A stretch of 64,000 bases of DNA from Dryas octopetala (GCA_963921425.1 OY992840.1:2172501-2236500), one strand, 5' to 3'; counted from the first letter of the stretch, positions 35,501-49,755 are shown. The notes: generated by a model not told the origin, from the letters alone. A program made the numbers and translations.

Positions 35501-35794
35501 AAGGACTTGTGGGTTCGAGACCTTTCCAATGGGCCAAAAGTCAAAATCAAAAGCCACCTAGTTTTAGAAGTCAACTTTGGGTCAAGCCCAATTTGAAAAG
35601 AAAATTAAAAATTAACCCGAAACCTTTTTATTTCTCAAATAAATTCCCAAAATAATCAAAATAAATTCTCAAAATATTTAGAATAAAACCTTGAAAAATA
35701 TGGGGTCTAACAATTTAATTTCCCACTACGCCTCTAAATGGTCATCACGAATAAAAATTTAAATTTCTCGTGAAATTTGGGTCGGGTCGTTACA
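32593..35794 (-). mobile_element. second solo LTR, family A, with perfect target duplication
   Basis: A 3,202-bp sequence with the same ends as 28338-31153: TGACAGGACCG on the left and GGGTCGGGTCGTTACA on the right. It is flanked by a perfect 5-bp duplication CCTAC (32588-32592 and 35795-35799). There is no primer site or pol. Its minisatellite differs in sequence from that of the first solo LTR. Confidence 0.88.
33349..33620. repeat. minisatellite with a 51-bp unit in the second solo LTR
   Basis: Six units of about 35-51 bp built on CTGGCCACAATCTCGTAC and GCACGAGCAGGCTCGTATC. It sits in the LTR at the place taken by the 57-bp array in the other copies, but the unit sequence is unrelated by eye. 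Confidence 0.92.
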
Positions 35795-35799
35795 CCTAC

Positions 35800-37313
35800 C
35801 AATTAACATATTGTGTTTCCTTATGCATGTCGTGAACTTAGAGCTTTGATTATTTACACTAAGCAGTTGACTATACAGTTAACTAACATGGCGTTTGTGC
35901 AGAGATTAAGAATTTAACACCAAGCAATCTATTGTTATGCATGCATGATCTTTTACTGGCCACTAAATCCTTTATGGTTTAACCTTGATTAGGGTTTCAT
36001 CCTTACTCTAGCATGGCAATGGGACCAGATGCTAAACTAAATCATGTGAAAAGATAAAATAAATCCATAACTAAGAAGGAAAGCAAAATCATAACTGAAA
36101 TAGAAGATCAAATATGTAAAAATGCTTTCTAAGTACCTCTAAGGGTTTTTACTTAAGTCCAAATTTTAACTTAAGCAGAAGAGGTTGATCATATATGAAC
36201 CTATAACGAGACCAGGTTAGTGTATGGGAAACTAAGGGAGCTTTGACTCAATACCCAATATTTGTATGTTCATGGGCTGACCTTAGTTATCACGACATTT
36301 GGTTACTACTTTGACCTCAATATTTAATTAGGTTGATTGATTAACAAAATAAATTAAGTCTTAGTTTGTTGCAATTCTATTATTTAATTTGATTAAACCA
36401 ACTTGAATCCTTTGAAAAATTTTGCTACTCTTATTTGACTAACAATCTTTAATTAATTAATTATAATATTCAGATAATAAAAATAATTAAATATGTTTAA
36501 TTTATAATATAAATTTAATTAACACATGCTTAATTAAATCAATAAACCTAAAATAATTAAATAGGAGAGGTTGATAAAATTACTTGGTTGTAGGCCTACC
36601 CAGATTAATACTTCCTGGTGATTAAAAGCTTAATAAGCTTACAATCCGTAGGCTATGAGGATTGATTCATCCTCTATATATACGCTCTCATAAGATCATC
36701 CAAAGGTATATAATTCTTGATCAAGATCCAAGCTCATGAGTTGATAATTCTTGTTTACTGAATTGACCGTTGGAGAGCCGTTGGCTGGCACCACACCAGT
36801 GCCCTCTAATCTCCCGAAGGTTTGTTCGTGTTTGTAGAACCTTAATTTTCCAAGTTTGACCCTTTGGAGAATTCATGTTTTAACTTACCTTATCATGCAT
36901 AATTGATTAAATTAAAGCTCAGTGAAAGCACACAACATGTAACAAATAATATATATAATAATAGTATTAAGCTGATGCATGAATGCTATGTTACACTTCA
37001 TCATTCCAATCCCTTGAAAAGTAAATTGCAATACATCTTCACTTCAATTGCAACTGATGTTCAATATATACATCCTAACTTCGATCGCAACAGAAGTTCC
37101 CAATGCATCTTGGGAGATTAGATCGTTTTATCAGTTGAAGGGGATTCTCTCCTCACGCACTCTACGAAATTTAAATTCCCAATCCATTCTAACCACGGTA
37201 TTCTCCAATTCTTAATGAATCATGCTTCACATTTCAAATAAATGATAAATGCAATAATAACTAATTTATAACTATTTATATAGAATAATAAACTAATTCT
37301 AGATTATTCAAAC
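35800..37313. other. AT-rich non-genic stretch
   Basis: Continuation of the sequence that was split by the solo LTR at 32593. No convincing gene, RNA or repeat is seen. Confidence 0.4.
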
Positions 37314-37370
37314 AAGGGCAAAGTGCACTTTTTAGTTCCTGTACTTTGATGAAGTTTCCACTTTCGTCTC
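37314..37370. mobile_element. possible DNA-transposon terminus split by the Tat element
   Basis: GGGCAAAGTGCACTTTTTAG and the following CCTGTACTTTG resemble the ends of plant Mutator-like elements. The sequence resumes at 53831 (GTCCCTGTTCTTTTAA). The matching right end was not found. Confidence 0.35.
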
Positions 37371-38300
37371 TGTTACCTCTAAAAATCATGGCAAGCCTGG
37401 CCGGATTCCTAGCTAGAAACACTGCAGTCCTAGTTTAATGTTTAGGCATGCCACTATTTTCGACAAAAACAGCCATGATAGAAAACTGTGAGTTATTATT
37501 CGTGCCCCCGAGCTTATTAACTTCTGAACCAAAGCAATTGTAAACGAGCAAGGAACAACAGCTCGTCGAGGTTCTACTTGCTTTGATCTTCAATGACTTT
37601 AATTACTTGGTGAAACAATAACTGTGTGCTCAAAATCAAATATGCGGTGGATGAGTATTGGGGTGATTGGATGCAAAGAAAAGTTATGAGCTCTAATATA
37701 AAAAGTATGAATAATCTGATTGTCTTGAAATTGAGTAACAATGGTAGTTCGAATAACAAATCTCATACTAGAAGCAAAAACAAAATTAAAGGAAATTGAT
37801 ACTAAGAAACATGATCCTAGCAAAGAAAATAACAAAGAACAAAGTTCTAAAATTGAAGAAAACGTAGTAATTTTGAGAATTATGGACAAATTATTGAAGA
37901 AAAGCTTATGCTTGATTTTTGTGTGTTGTGTTACGAGTGATTTTATGCCTCCAAAGCCTTTCTTATATAGTGATCAACCTCTAGGATTAAGAAACCTTTT
38001 CCTACTTAGTTTTGGACTTCTATTTCCTTAGTTAATTCACTTTCTTCGTGCCCAAGGCACTAAACCCTTGCCTTATCCGACTTAAGTCTCCTATCTTGCC
38101 AAGAATTCTCCGCAATAAAGGAAACCTCCCTTGAGCATGAATTCTAGCAGTACGGGCCTTTGTTTCTGAGACTCGCCGTGGGCCTGGACTTTGACTGTGA
38201 ATGAGCTTGCTTATAAAAACATGGGTTCAATTGGGCTTTTATTATCAATGTCATGGGCTTGGCCGTGACCTCGGCGCAAAACCAAAACAGGGTGTAAACA
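37371..38300 (-). repeat. 3' LTR of the Tat element
   Basis: A 930-bp LTR. On the plus strand it starts TGTTACCTC and ends GGTGTAAACA. It is paired with 52904-53830. Confidence 0.92.
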
Positions 38301-38320
38301 TATGCCCCCAAATTTCTTTG
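38301..38320 (-). other. polypurine tract of the Tat element
   Basis: On the minus strand the bases just before the 3' LTR read AAATTTGGGGGCATA, a purine-rich tract suited to priming plus-strand DNA synthesis. Confidence 0.7.
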
Positions 38321-38865
38321 AGCTTCGGCAACATATCGCCGAGTTGGTTAAGGAAATGTGTGTCTACACTTCAATCTTTCATAGGTCACAGCGTGGCACC
38401 ATTGACTAGTAACATTTCAAAAACTTGCTTGAATCTTCCTTTTCCATCTTTCAACTTTCACATTGAATATTCTTTATGGGATAAGATCTCCAACAGCTAT
38501 AAAATCTTAGCATTAAATGCTCTCAACCACCCCTATCACATAAATGACATAACGGCACACGTTTCGCAAGACCCAATGCCAGTCTTAATTATCAAACTCA
38601 ATTCAGCCCCCAAAAATGTCTCGATTTTCGTGATTCATGATCACTAACCTTAGATTAATCAAATTTGAAAACTCCCACCAAACCTCACTCACAACTTTTT
38701 TTATTCTGGAAACATATAAAAACCAATTTTCTCCATAACTCACTTACACTTTCAAACTCTCCAAATTTAGAAATCTCAAATCTCTCTGTGCAACCTTTTC
38801 TGAGTTCTTCTCTGTGTTCTTCAAAATTTCCAGAAACCAGAAACTTTCTATTTCCAAATTTTCAA

Positions 38866-41800
38866 ATGGCTTCTTCATCTGCGTCCTCTTCTTCCTCCTC
38901 AATCGTCGCCACTGCTTCTGATGTCACCATCGTCGTTGGGGCTGGAATACTTATCCCGATGCCAACAAACCAAGGAGTCCGGGATGCCTTTATCGCTGAT
39001 ACCCTTAACGTTCCTGAATTCACTAGAACTGCCCCCAAACCTGCACTCGTCCCACTAATGATAGGGTCTGTAGTGGTGATGGAAAACATGCCAAAAAGCT
39101 TACAAAAAACTATTGCTGCTCGTTCTACTAAGTTTGAGGAGGCCCTTGCTCGCGCTGTGGATGCCCTCCCTGAAAGAGAAACTCATAACGTTTTAACCAA
39201 GTGTTATAATAGTGAGAATAATGACAACAAAGGTGAAATGCGTTGCCTCGATCCAATTTTCGCCGCGAGCTTTCCTGAAAGTGTGAAGGATGTTCTTGCA
39301 AGACGCTGGTCGGATGATTCCTGCTTCTTCAAGTATGCAGACTGGTCTGGATGGAAGACTGCTCGGCCACAATGTCAATGGCCTACAGTCAAAACTCACT
39401 GGCAGAAATGGGATATACGAATAGATGTTGCCCACGACGATTTGTGGGTGAAGTTGGGGATCAATGACTTAATCTTGATGTGCCTTGAAGAAGTTTCAGT
39501 GGATCACGCCTTGCTCTCGGCGGCGCTATGCTGTCTATCCTTGGTGACCAACACTTTCAACCTGAAGTTTGAACATATGACATCCATTGTCCTAGACATG
39601 GCCGCAATTTTCAGCCTCCGTGTGCACGGCAACAGCGCCGATATCCTGGTTAATGACTACCATTACGACGTGGCGCTAGAGTACGCCCACGACAAGACTT
39701 TGAACTATGAGTCTTGGCTGAATACCTTCGCCAAAACTGAAGGCGAAGTGACCATTGAAGAACACGCCCAATTCCTGTGCTATTGGCACTACAAAATTAT
39801 CTTTTGCACCCAAAGTGTGAAAATCACTAAAGAGTTCATCCCCCTCGCCGAGGCCATTGCTTCTGGCAATGTTTTCAATCTTGGGTCGTTCATCCTGGCC
39901 CACATGTACAAATCTCTTCACGGCATAACTACGAACGGGATGATGCTGAAGCACGGCGGGCACTCTGGATGTTCCAGGTGTGGCTCTAAGTTTATTTCCC
40001 TGAAATGGCGTCTCCAATGCCCGCTGTTAGAGATGATGAAGTTCTTGGTGGAAAACGTGCTTTTGTCGCCGTACCCAACCACTCGGCGCAAGACTGCTTC
40101 AAGTTCTTCTATAAGCTTGAATGACGGAGTGGAAGTCAGTGGCACGCCTGCCTTAGGAGGAGTTATGCATCCTTCATGATTCACTACCATAATACCCAAC
40201 CCCCCACTGATGAAAAGAGCTTGGATAAGCTAAGGGCTCTTTGGGGTAGCATACTTGATAGCCGCGAGTTGGCCTGCGGAGCTACTGGCAAAGGTCCCGG
40301 TCAAAAGGGTTGTGTTGAGTTCTATACTTCCCATTTATGTGCTCGGCAACTTGGGTTTATCCAGGTCGTGCCTCTTCCCTTGATTGAAGCACACAACCAC
40401 TTCAGCTCTTTCAGAAAAGTAATCAATGACAGCCAATTCTTTGAGGAGCTGCAGAAGGACTTGGACGAAAACAATGGGGAGCTAACTATTAAATTATGTC
40501 GTCCTTCCTCGGTGACCACTTCAATTTATCAAAGTTGGCTTTCCCTCTATGCTGACAACTTCAGCCGGGCACTAAGTGAAGTACAAGGGAAAGCACTGAA
40601 ATGTATCCCTGACTTCAAGTCCTTGCCAACCAAATCTCAGAAGGCTTCGCGGAGAGGTATACTTCCTTTCATCTGACTATATTTATCCCAACACTTATCC
40701 CGTTTGATTTTCCTAATTTTCTTTCAGCCGTAGCTCTTGGGAAAGGAAAAAGACCTATGATAGCCATGCAAACAAGCCTGCCGAGCAAACCTAATGCGGC
40801 CCCTCAACCCTCTGGCAATATTTCTCGCAAGAGAAAGGCTTTGCATGTTGGTAAGTGGTTGAATTTATAATTTATGTCCCACTCACTTTTTCCAATACTA
40901 ACTCCTTGGTTCTCTAGACGAGAGTGATCATGAAGAGCTCCCGCGGCGAAAGCACACTCGGTGAAAGTACACTCGGCGAAAGTATGCCGCCATTAAAGGT
41001 TCAAGCGAACCGGAGGTAGCATTCCTCCTAACTCTCTTCCCTTCTTTAATATTCCATACTTTAAATAATTTTAACACTCTTTCTTCCTTCTGAATTTCTA
41101 GAGTGCCGAGGAGCAGGCTGTTGAAGAACTGTTTGCTGATCAGTCCCAAGGAAACTTAGCCGTAGACATTTTGGCCGTAAACCTTGAGTAAGCTGTAAGT
41201 ATGAATCCTGAAAAAATTCTTACTTATGATGATAACGATACTGATTCAGTTGTGGTGGTACAGGGTGATGTACCAGTCAATGTTTCCGGCGACATCCCGC
41301 CGTTCATTTTTGGCTTGGAACCACTTGGCGAAAATGTGGCCGAGGAAATAGCCAACCCTCCTATTGTATGATTCAGCCAACCCTCATATTGTATGATTCA
41401 GACAACCCTCCTACGATAAACATATACATAACGTTTAACTTCTGACCTATTGTATTAAATGCTCTTGGTAGGTTGAGAATATTTCCGCTGATCCCAAAAT
41501 TCCTCCAAGGGCTCCCACTCCCCCTCGATCTCTGCCGATGACTCCTTTTCCTGTGCAGATCCCAATACCTCAACCTATCCCAACTGTAGTTTTCCTTTCG
41601 GTATTCATTTTCCTTGTAATTTTGGGAACCATTGTTAACATTTTCTGGATTTTAGACGGGCGAGGGAACAACAAGTGTCTTGTCGGATTTGGTGAAAGCT
41701 TCAGAACCAATCAGTATAACTGATTCTTCTGTAAGTACTTTCTTTCTGATTTTTCTATCTTTTGTCCACATCATAGGTTAAGCACTCATTCAAACCTTAT

Positions 41801-42764
41801 TTAAATAGGATTCATACCACCTTTGTCGTAACCCTAAGGCTTGGCTCAAAAAACAAAAATCCAAGAACACCCACTTTCAGGCCTCTTCTAGTTCGAGTGA
41901 GCCAGATGACCCCTTGAGTCATCCATTTCGGCGAGGCCCGGTGAGAGTTGAAAAATACTTTAGGGAGTATTTAAACATTAGCCCTATTAGATCCTTTAGA
42001 CCAGAGTAATCTCGGTTTCTCCTAAACCTGAGCTAGTTGAACAGGTCAAGCTTTTAGAATTATATCATATCTTAATTACGCCTGCTCTTTATCTTGTATT
42101 CATCTTATTTTCCTTAAATGCAGTTTCCACCGGAAGTTGAGGCTGAGATTACTGCATTTATAGAAGCCTTTGCACCTCTCCCTAGCTACGTCGAAATAGT
42201 CTCCGTCAAGAACTCTAGCCATGATAGCGGCCATTGAAAACTTGAAAGAGCTGGTAATTCTTCGCCGTTATCCAGGAAGAGAGGAACCTTGAAAAGCTTT
42301 CTATTGCGGTCAAAACTCTTATCAATTCTTGCCTTTTTCAGAATTTAAGTCTTGATTTGGTGAAGAAAAAGCTAGCCTTTACCGAGGTTGACCTCCAAAT
42401 TTCTCGACGAACTTCTTGCGAAATTTTGGCAGGGGAGAAAGCGTCTGCCCAGCTTGACGCTCTAATTGAAAAAATTCAACCCCAGACACTGAAATTTCAA
42501 AAGTTAAAGAAAGCTCAATCTACTGTAGATGAGAGGATCGCCGAGGCCGAGGCGAAGGTCGCTACATTAAAGAAGGAAAAAGAGGAACATGCTTCAAAAA
42601 TTCGTCAGGTACTCGCCGAGACTCAGGATGACGCCACGGTGTATCAAGGCCTAAAAGCTATGGTTGAGGATTTTTGGCGAAAACTCAAAGAGAGGGACAT
42701 TATCACTAAGGTCGGAGTTGGGAGCTGGGAAGCCTTGAAAGTTGTTCTTCAATCATACTTGTAA
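38866..42764 (+). pseudogene. antisense gene of the Tat element with plant mobile domain
   Basis: Coding sequence runs antisense to pol. The first long frame is open from 38665, but the likely start is MASSSASSSSSS at 38866. It holds a region like the plant mobile domain (PF10536): DHALLSAALCCLSLVTNTFN, then MTSIVLDMAAIFSLRVHG. A second frame (40176-40676) continues the same protein type. Short GT-AG gaps follow, for example near 40656-40727. A final coiled-coil frame (42357-42764) is rich in K, E and A and ends about 125 bp from the pol end, so the two genes converge. Its role in the element is unknown. It is a fossil with several breaks. Confidence 0.65.
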
Positions 42765-45700
42765 CTTCACTTTCTTTTCCTTGTCCGACCCATTTGGTCG
42801 TGACCTTGTAATGTTTGGCTTCTCAATTTTAATGAAAGAGGACAATTTTCTAGAAAGAATGTTTACAATCTTTCAAATTGTGCCTTCCCATGTAGATGGG
42901 TAATATTTTTTCAAAAACTGGTCATTGATTGGCGCTACATGCATAATTTCATTAATATCCATTAACTGATAAGCTCCCTTCCCTAGCACTTGCTCGACCA
43001 AAAATGGTTTTTCCCAAGTTTCAGTCATTTTCCTGTAATCTGCCTTTTCTTTCCAATTGGTAATTATGCTTTCAAAACCAAATCACCCTAAGAAAACACT
43101 TTAAATTTCTGGATTTGCATTCTGTTAAGTGCGGCCATTCTTTTCTCATCTAATTCCTTTAACTCCTACAACATTGCCTGGTCATATTTTCCGTTTAGAG
43201 ATTGTGCTGTTAAGCCACTCTCAAAGATCTACCGCCAATTTTAATGGTAACACTACGTCGTGGCCATATGTCAGAGCATAAGGTGTAGTACCCGTCGCCG
43301 TGCGCTTGGAAGTCCTAAAAGTCCAAAATACTGTTGACAATTTTTCATGTCAAGTCCTTGGTTTATCTTTTATTGTTTTTTGGATTAGAGGTTTAAGGAT
43401 CTTATTGCTAGACTCGGTGTGGCTGTTTGCTTGAGCATAATATGGCGAGGAGTGTTGAAGTATGAGCCCTTGCTCGGCAGCAAATTCCTTCACCTATCAT
43501 GCTATAAACATCGTGCCGCAGTTGGCCACTATGGTTTCTGGTAATCTAAATCGATGGATAATTTTTTCTCTAATGAACTGGATAACCTCGACATGAGTAA
43601 CTTTTTTCATTGGCTCAGCTTCCACCCACTTAGTAAAATAATATGTACCCACTAGAATAAATTTATGCCCTTGGCTTGACCCCTACATGATTCTACCAAT
43701 CATGTCCATTGCCCAACCTCTAAATGGTCATGGCTTGATAACTGGGTGAAGGGATGCAGCTAGGACATGTTGGATGGGGCCGCATATTTGACATGGGATA
43801 CAAGTTTTGGCATATTCAATGCAATATTTCAAAATGGCCGGCATGTTGGATCGGGCCGCAAATTTGACAGAGGATACAAGTTTTGGCATATTCGATGCAA
43901 TATTTCAAAATGGCCGGCCAGTAATAGTTGTGTATGTAGATCAACCATCTCATCTTGTGGCCGGCTTGATGCGCGCTGCAAAGTACGGCGTAGATCTCGA
44001 CCACGACGATCTTGGACTCTTGTTCTCCCAAACATTTCATTAGTAGCTCCTCCTTGCTTTTCCTATAGAGATCATCATCTACCATTACATAGTTTCTTGC
44101 TTGATATCTCACCTTCCTTAAGAGAGGTTGGTGTGGATTTCTTAGGTATTGGATGAGAGACCATCTCCAATCATTTGTGTCAACTTGCACACAACATACG
44201 GCACCGCGCTTCATACGCTGCCGAGCGTGGGGAAGTTCTGTTCTTTCTATTTTCACCGTTTACGAATCGGCGCCCTCTAGAAAGGTGATCCTTGAAGCTA
44301 TCTTGGCCATCTTGTCGGCCTCGTAGTTCTCTTCCCTTCTAACATGATTAAACTTGATTTCTGTGAACTCCACAGCTAGCTATATTATCACGACCCAATA
44401 GAGACTTAAAATCGGATCAAGACATCTATATTTTCATGTAACTTGTTTGATTACCAATAGAGAGTCACCGTACACAACAACATATTGTGTGCCGAGTTCT
44501 CCCAAAATTTCCAATCCAATCAGAAGGGTTTATATTCTGCTTGGTTATTAGTACAAGGGAATCCTAACTGAAAAGCAAACTGGTACCTCAACCCTTGCGG
44601 TGATTTTATGATTATTCCTGCCCTCGCCGAACCATCTGGGCTGGACCCATCAAACCAAAGATTCTACTGCGCAATCCCCACAAAGTGACTAGAAATGGCT
44701 TCAGTTTCGACTTCACCAACATCTTCAATTTCTTTAGAAGGGTGGTGCGCCAAAAAGTCAGCTAGAGTTTGACCTTTGAATGCCTTCTGAGAGACATACC
44801 TAAAATCGAATTTTGAGAGAGCCATGGTCCACTTTCCAATCCGGCCGTGGATAATCAGCCCGTAGGCATATATTTGACCACATCTATTTTTGAAATAATT
44901 AAAACCGTGGTTGGCAACATGTAATGTTGTAACTTCATCGCCGAGAAGTATAAAGCCAGACACAGCTTCTCAATGGGTGAGTATTTAGTTTCAACCTCGG
45001 TCAGGATTCGGCTAATATAATGAATTGCTTGCTCCTTCCCATCCTCATTGTCTTGGGCAAGTGAAGCACCAATAGAATTCTCCGCCGTGGCGATGTATAG
45101 TTTCAAAAGTCTATTTCGGCAAGGAGGAATGAGAACAGGAGGTTGGATTAAGTATTCCTTAATCGTGTTAAAAGCTTCTTGATGCTTTTCTTTCCATATA
45201 AGTTCGTCAATCGCCTTAAGTCGTAAGAGAGCTAAGAACGACCGTAGTTTGCCGGCCAAGTTGGAGATAAACCGCCGTAGAAAATTCACCCTGCCAAGCA
45301 GAGATTGATGCTCTTTCTTATTCTTCGGCGAGGACCCTTCTATGATGGCTCTTGTTTTGTTTTTGTCTATCTCTATACCCATTTGGTGAACTAAAAGTCC
45401 TCAGAAATTCCCGGCAGAAACCCCAAACACACATTTTTGTGGGTTCATTTTCAACTTGTTTTGTCTCATTCTCTAAAAAACCTATTTTAGGTTCATTAAA
45501 TGGCTATCCTTGGTCTTGGACTTCACGACCACATCGTCTATATAGACTTCAACTATGTCACCGATCATTCTTTGAAAGATAGTGTTCATAGTGTAACGAC
45601 TCGACCCAAATGTTTTTAGAAATTTAAAACTTTTTATTTAACTTTGTTTATTTTAAGAAACTTTATAAGAAAAACGAAATTGAGAAGACCTAGGAAAATT

Positions 45701-48254
45701 TTTTCTAAATTACTTTGGAAATGTTTTAAGAATTTATTCGGTGTGTTCACTGAAATTGATTTAACGTTATTTAAAAAATTATAGGCTAAAAATGTTATCT
45801 TTTTAAATTGTGGAGACCCCATATTTTTCAAAGAGTTATTTTGATTATTTTCGAAATTTATTTGAGAAATAAAAGGTTTTGGATTTATTTTTTTAACTTT
45901 TATTTCAAATTGGGCTTGACCCAAAGTTGACTTTTCTTATTAGTGGGCTTTTTATTTTTACTTTGGGCTCGTTGGATAGGTTTCGAGTTCACGAGTTCGT
46001 AGACATGAAACATACGTTAATCAGAGTTACGGTTTGAGAGTTACGGACGTTTAAAGTGAAGGGCAATTTTGTAAAATTGCATGAATGAGTTTTAAATATC
46101 CAAAAGTCTATTTTTCTCTCATTCTCTCTCCACTCTCCCCTGTTCTCTCTCTCTCTCACGAACTCACCATCGCCTCCCCTCTATCTGGTGCATGAGGGCG
46201 TGTCTGGCGGCGGATGGAGGAGACGAAGGCTCCCCAAGCTCACTGTTCCCTTCTCTCTCTTCCCCTGGCCTTCATTCAGGCCATAACCTCCTCAAAAACG
46301 AGAACCCAGTTTGGCCGGTTAGAGCTCCGGCGTTGACTCACAATCCCGGCACGTCGCGGCTTCTCTCCACCTGGAAAAGCTTCCTCTCGTCGTTCTGAGT
46401 TGTTGGTGGGTTCGGATTGTGTATCGTGCAAATCGAAGCCACCTTGGCCGGCTTCTGCTTTCGATTTCGACCGTTTCCGGCGACATTTGACTATCGACCC
46501 AGTTACGAGAATTAATCATCGAGGTTTGGGTAATCTTTCCCCTAAGGTGGGCACATCCTTGAGAAATTGGAAATCAACTTTTAGGGTTTAAACAATTTCG
46601 AATTTATCTTTAATTTTTTCAAAATTGAGTTGAATCTGAATTGTTTTTGTGCAGTTGAAGGTTTTATGGTGCAATTAGAATTAATTGGAGTTGATTTTGG
46701 GTATTTCCAGGTTTGTGCCGCCGTTGCCACCACCGGCTTCGTCACTTGTGGCAGCGGGTTGGGTGGTTTCCCTTGTTAACCAGTCTCCCCTGGACTCCCA
46801 GAGGCCAATCCGGGTCCGTATGCGTGTTGGTGAGTGTTGTAAGTTGTTTGGGGCCGGGCATCCACCGTGAGTGGTGGTTAATACCCATTTCAGCTGTTGA
46901 ACGGCCAAGTTGTGAACCTTGGATTTTGAATTGTTGGTTGTCTAGTCTTAACAGGTACACGGGCTTGGGAAATCTTATTCTCGAATGCCGTCATGTTGTC
47001 GGATTGGAGATCCTAGCAAAGGCGTCTGAAGGGCAATTCTGTCTTTTCACAAGTTGCACAGTGATTAAAACTTATCTAGTTATATTGTTGAGTACCGTGA
47101 GCGAATGGTTTGTTTTATGTGATTGGTTGTTGTAGGTTAGAGGAGGCTAAGTGTAGGATTGAATTACGAGAATGAGTGGATGATGATTTCGAGGCTAAGG
47201 GATTAATTGAGAATTATAAAGATGCCCTGAGAATAATTGCTAATTTAGATGAGAAATGTCTATTATCAAGGTTATTGATTGATGATTAGACGATCGTTCG
47301 GCTAGAATGATCTAATTAATTTTTGAGGAAGTATTGGTATAATTTGAGGATTTTTAATTATATCTTTGGTATTATTATGGTTTATATTGATTATGGAGAG
47401 ATTGAGAAGTGTTGGTTTATTTGATTTGGAAAAAAAAAATTTGAGATTGTTACTCGAGGTATATGTTGATTCTTGATGTTGGGTTGAGTGGTGTTGATTG
47501 GATTTGGAGAATTTTATGGGAAAATAGAAACTTAGACCCCGTTCAATTATGAGGGCATATCGATCATTTTATCTCTTTACTTGGAATTCGTATAATAAAT
47601 TTCCCAAATTATGAAACTGGGCGTGTTTGTATACTAGGTCGAATGAGCTTCATCTCTCAGCTTTTCTAGTGGCATGCAAACAAGTGAAGGATCATGGGTA
47701 GGAATCAATTCCGGAAAAGATTCGGCATAGCTCGGTATAAACTGTGAGTTAGACTTTTATTTTGGAAAAGTTTCCCCCTTGAATATATGTTTTAATTTAT
47801 TTTGGTTATTTTTTAGTTTTGATTGAGAAATAATAATTCATGAGTTAGTTTCTTGGATTCGTGATTTAAGAATCATTTTCCATAAGCTTACTTTAATGTG
47901 TTTACATGAATGAAAATAATTTGATTCGTGAAGTGTGGATGAGCTTAGCAATCATTTATGAAATAATTATATTGATATGAGTTAAGGAAATGAGATTTTG
48001 AGATTATGGTCGCATTGCATGATTTTCATAAGGAAGGTTTATGAAAATGGTTTTTGAGTATTATTCTGAGTTGTCTATGATTAAAATTTCTATTTCTTTG
48101 GAAAAGATTTTGATCAAGCGGCTTTCACGATTTGAGAATGATTTTATTTAAGCGGATTCACTGAAAGAATGATATTTTTAGTTTTTATCTGGATGAGTAT
48201 TTCTAAGATGTGGTTTATTGAGATATCCAAAAGCGATTTCAAACCGTCATATTA

Positions 48255-48500
48255 GTACCCCCCTCAGCAGGTATAGATTGCTCTGCACTCGCATAGAGAT
48301 GACCCGGCGGTGTATGACCAGCATTTGTTCTGCACTTTCCTAGTCGGCGGTGTATGACCAGCATTATATATTTGCTCTGCACTTACCTAGTCGACGGTGT
48401 ATGACCAGCGCTACATATTTGCTCTGCACTTGCCCAGAGATGACTCGGCAGTGTATGACAAGCATTATTAGCTCTGCGTGCACGTATGACCAATTTTTTC
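48255..48500. repeat. minisatellite array 1 in the insert
   Basis: About four units of the GGCGGTGTATGACCAGC / GCTCTGCACTTGCCTAG type, homologous to the 57-bp array at 29029-29313. Confidence 0.88.
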
Positions 48501-49554
48501 CCGGGTACTAGTGTGGCGTGAGGTTTTAGTTTGTGGAGTATTTTAAGAAATGATTTACATTAGTAAATATTTTAAATGACAGTTTCAGTAAGGCATTACG
48601 TTTTATTTCATACATTTTAATAGTTTTACAGCTTGAGAGTATTATTTGTTCTTCAGAGTTTGATTTATAGCTTTGAGGGGATTTAAAAATGGATTTGAAA
48701 AATGGTTTTAAAACTGGAGGATCTTTAAAGAAATGAGTTCTAAGTAAACGAGCAGTTTTACAAAAGGTTTTCAAGGGTTGTGTTTTAAAGTTCATTTTTG
48801 TCCACTCATGGAAATGTCGTTATGCTGCCGGATTGGAGATCCGAGCATTGGCGCCGTGAAGGACATTTCGGTCTTTTCACACGGTTAAACAGTGAGTGAA
48901 ACTTATCTGTTTATATTGTTGAGTACCGTGGTTTAATTGTCTGTTTTGTGCGTTTGGTTGCTTTATGTTAGAGGAGGCTAAATGTAGGATTTGAGATCAT
49001 GAGAACGTAGTGACGAAGATTTGAGACTAAAGGATTACTTGGGAATTTTAGAGATGCCATGACGATAATTACTGAATTAGAGAAGAAATGTTTATTGTCG
49101 AGGTAATGAATGAGGATTAGGCAATTATTATGCAGAATGATCAATTAATTATTGAGGAAGTATTGGTATGAATTAAGTGGCAAACAAGTGAGGGGCCGTG
49201 AATAGAAATCAATTTCGGAAGAGATTCAGTATAGCTTGGGGTAGACTGTGAGTGGATCTTTGGTTTTCGAAAGGTTTTGCACATTCTATTATTCAACTCT
49301 TTTGCTTGATTTAATTGAGTATGAATGGTTTCTGGAAATGGCTTCTGGCATTATTTTGGGGAAGATTTATTATTGAATTTTCATCTTTTGGAAAATGAGT
49401 TTTGATCGAGCAGCTTTCAAAATTTGAGGATGATTTTATTTAAGCAGGTTAATTAGAAGATTTAAATTTCAGTTTTTATCTGAAGGAGTATTTTTGAGAT
49501 GTGGTTGATTGAGATATTCAAAAGCTGTTTTCAAACCGTCATATTAATACCCCT

Positions 49555-49755
49555 TTCAGCAGGTATAGATTTGCTCTGCACTCGCCTAGAGATGACTCGG
49601 CGGTGTATGACCAGCACTCGCTCTGCACTTGCCTAGTTGGCGGTGTACGACCAGCATTTTCTCTGCACTTGCCTAGTCGACGGTGTATGACCAGCATCAC
49701 AGCAGGTATAGATTTGCTCTGCACTTGCCTAGTCGGCAGTGTACGACCAGCAGTT
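49555..49755. repeat. minisatellite array 2 in the insert
   Basis: A second array of the same unit type, in the downstream copy of the duplicated segment. Confidence 0.88.
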
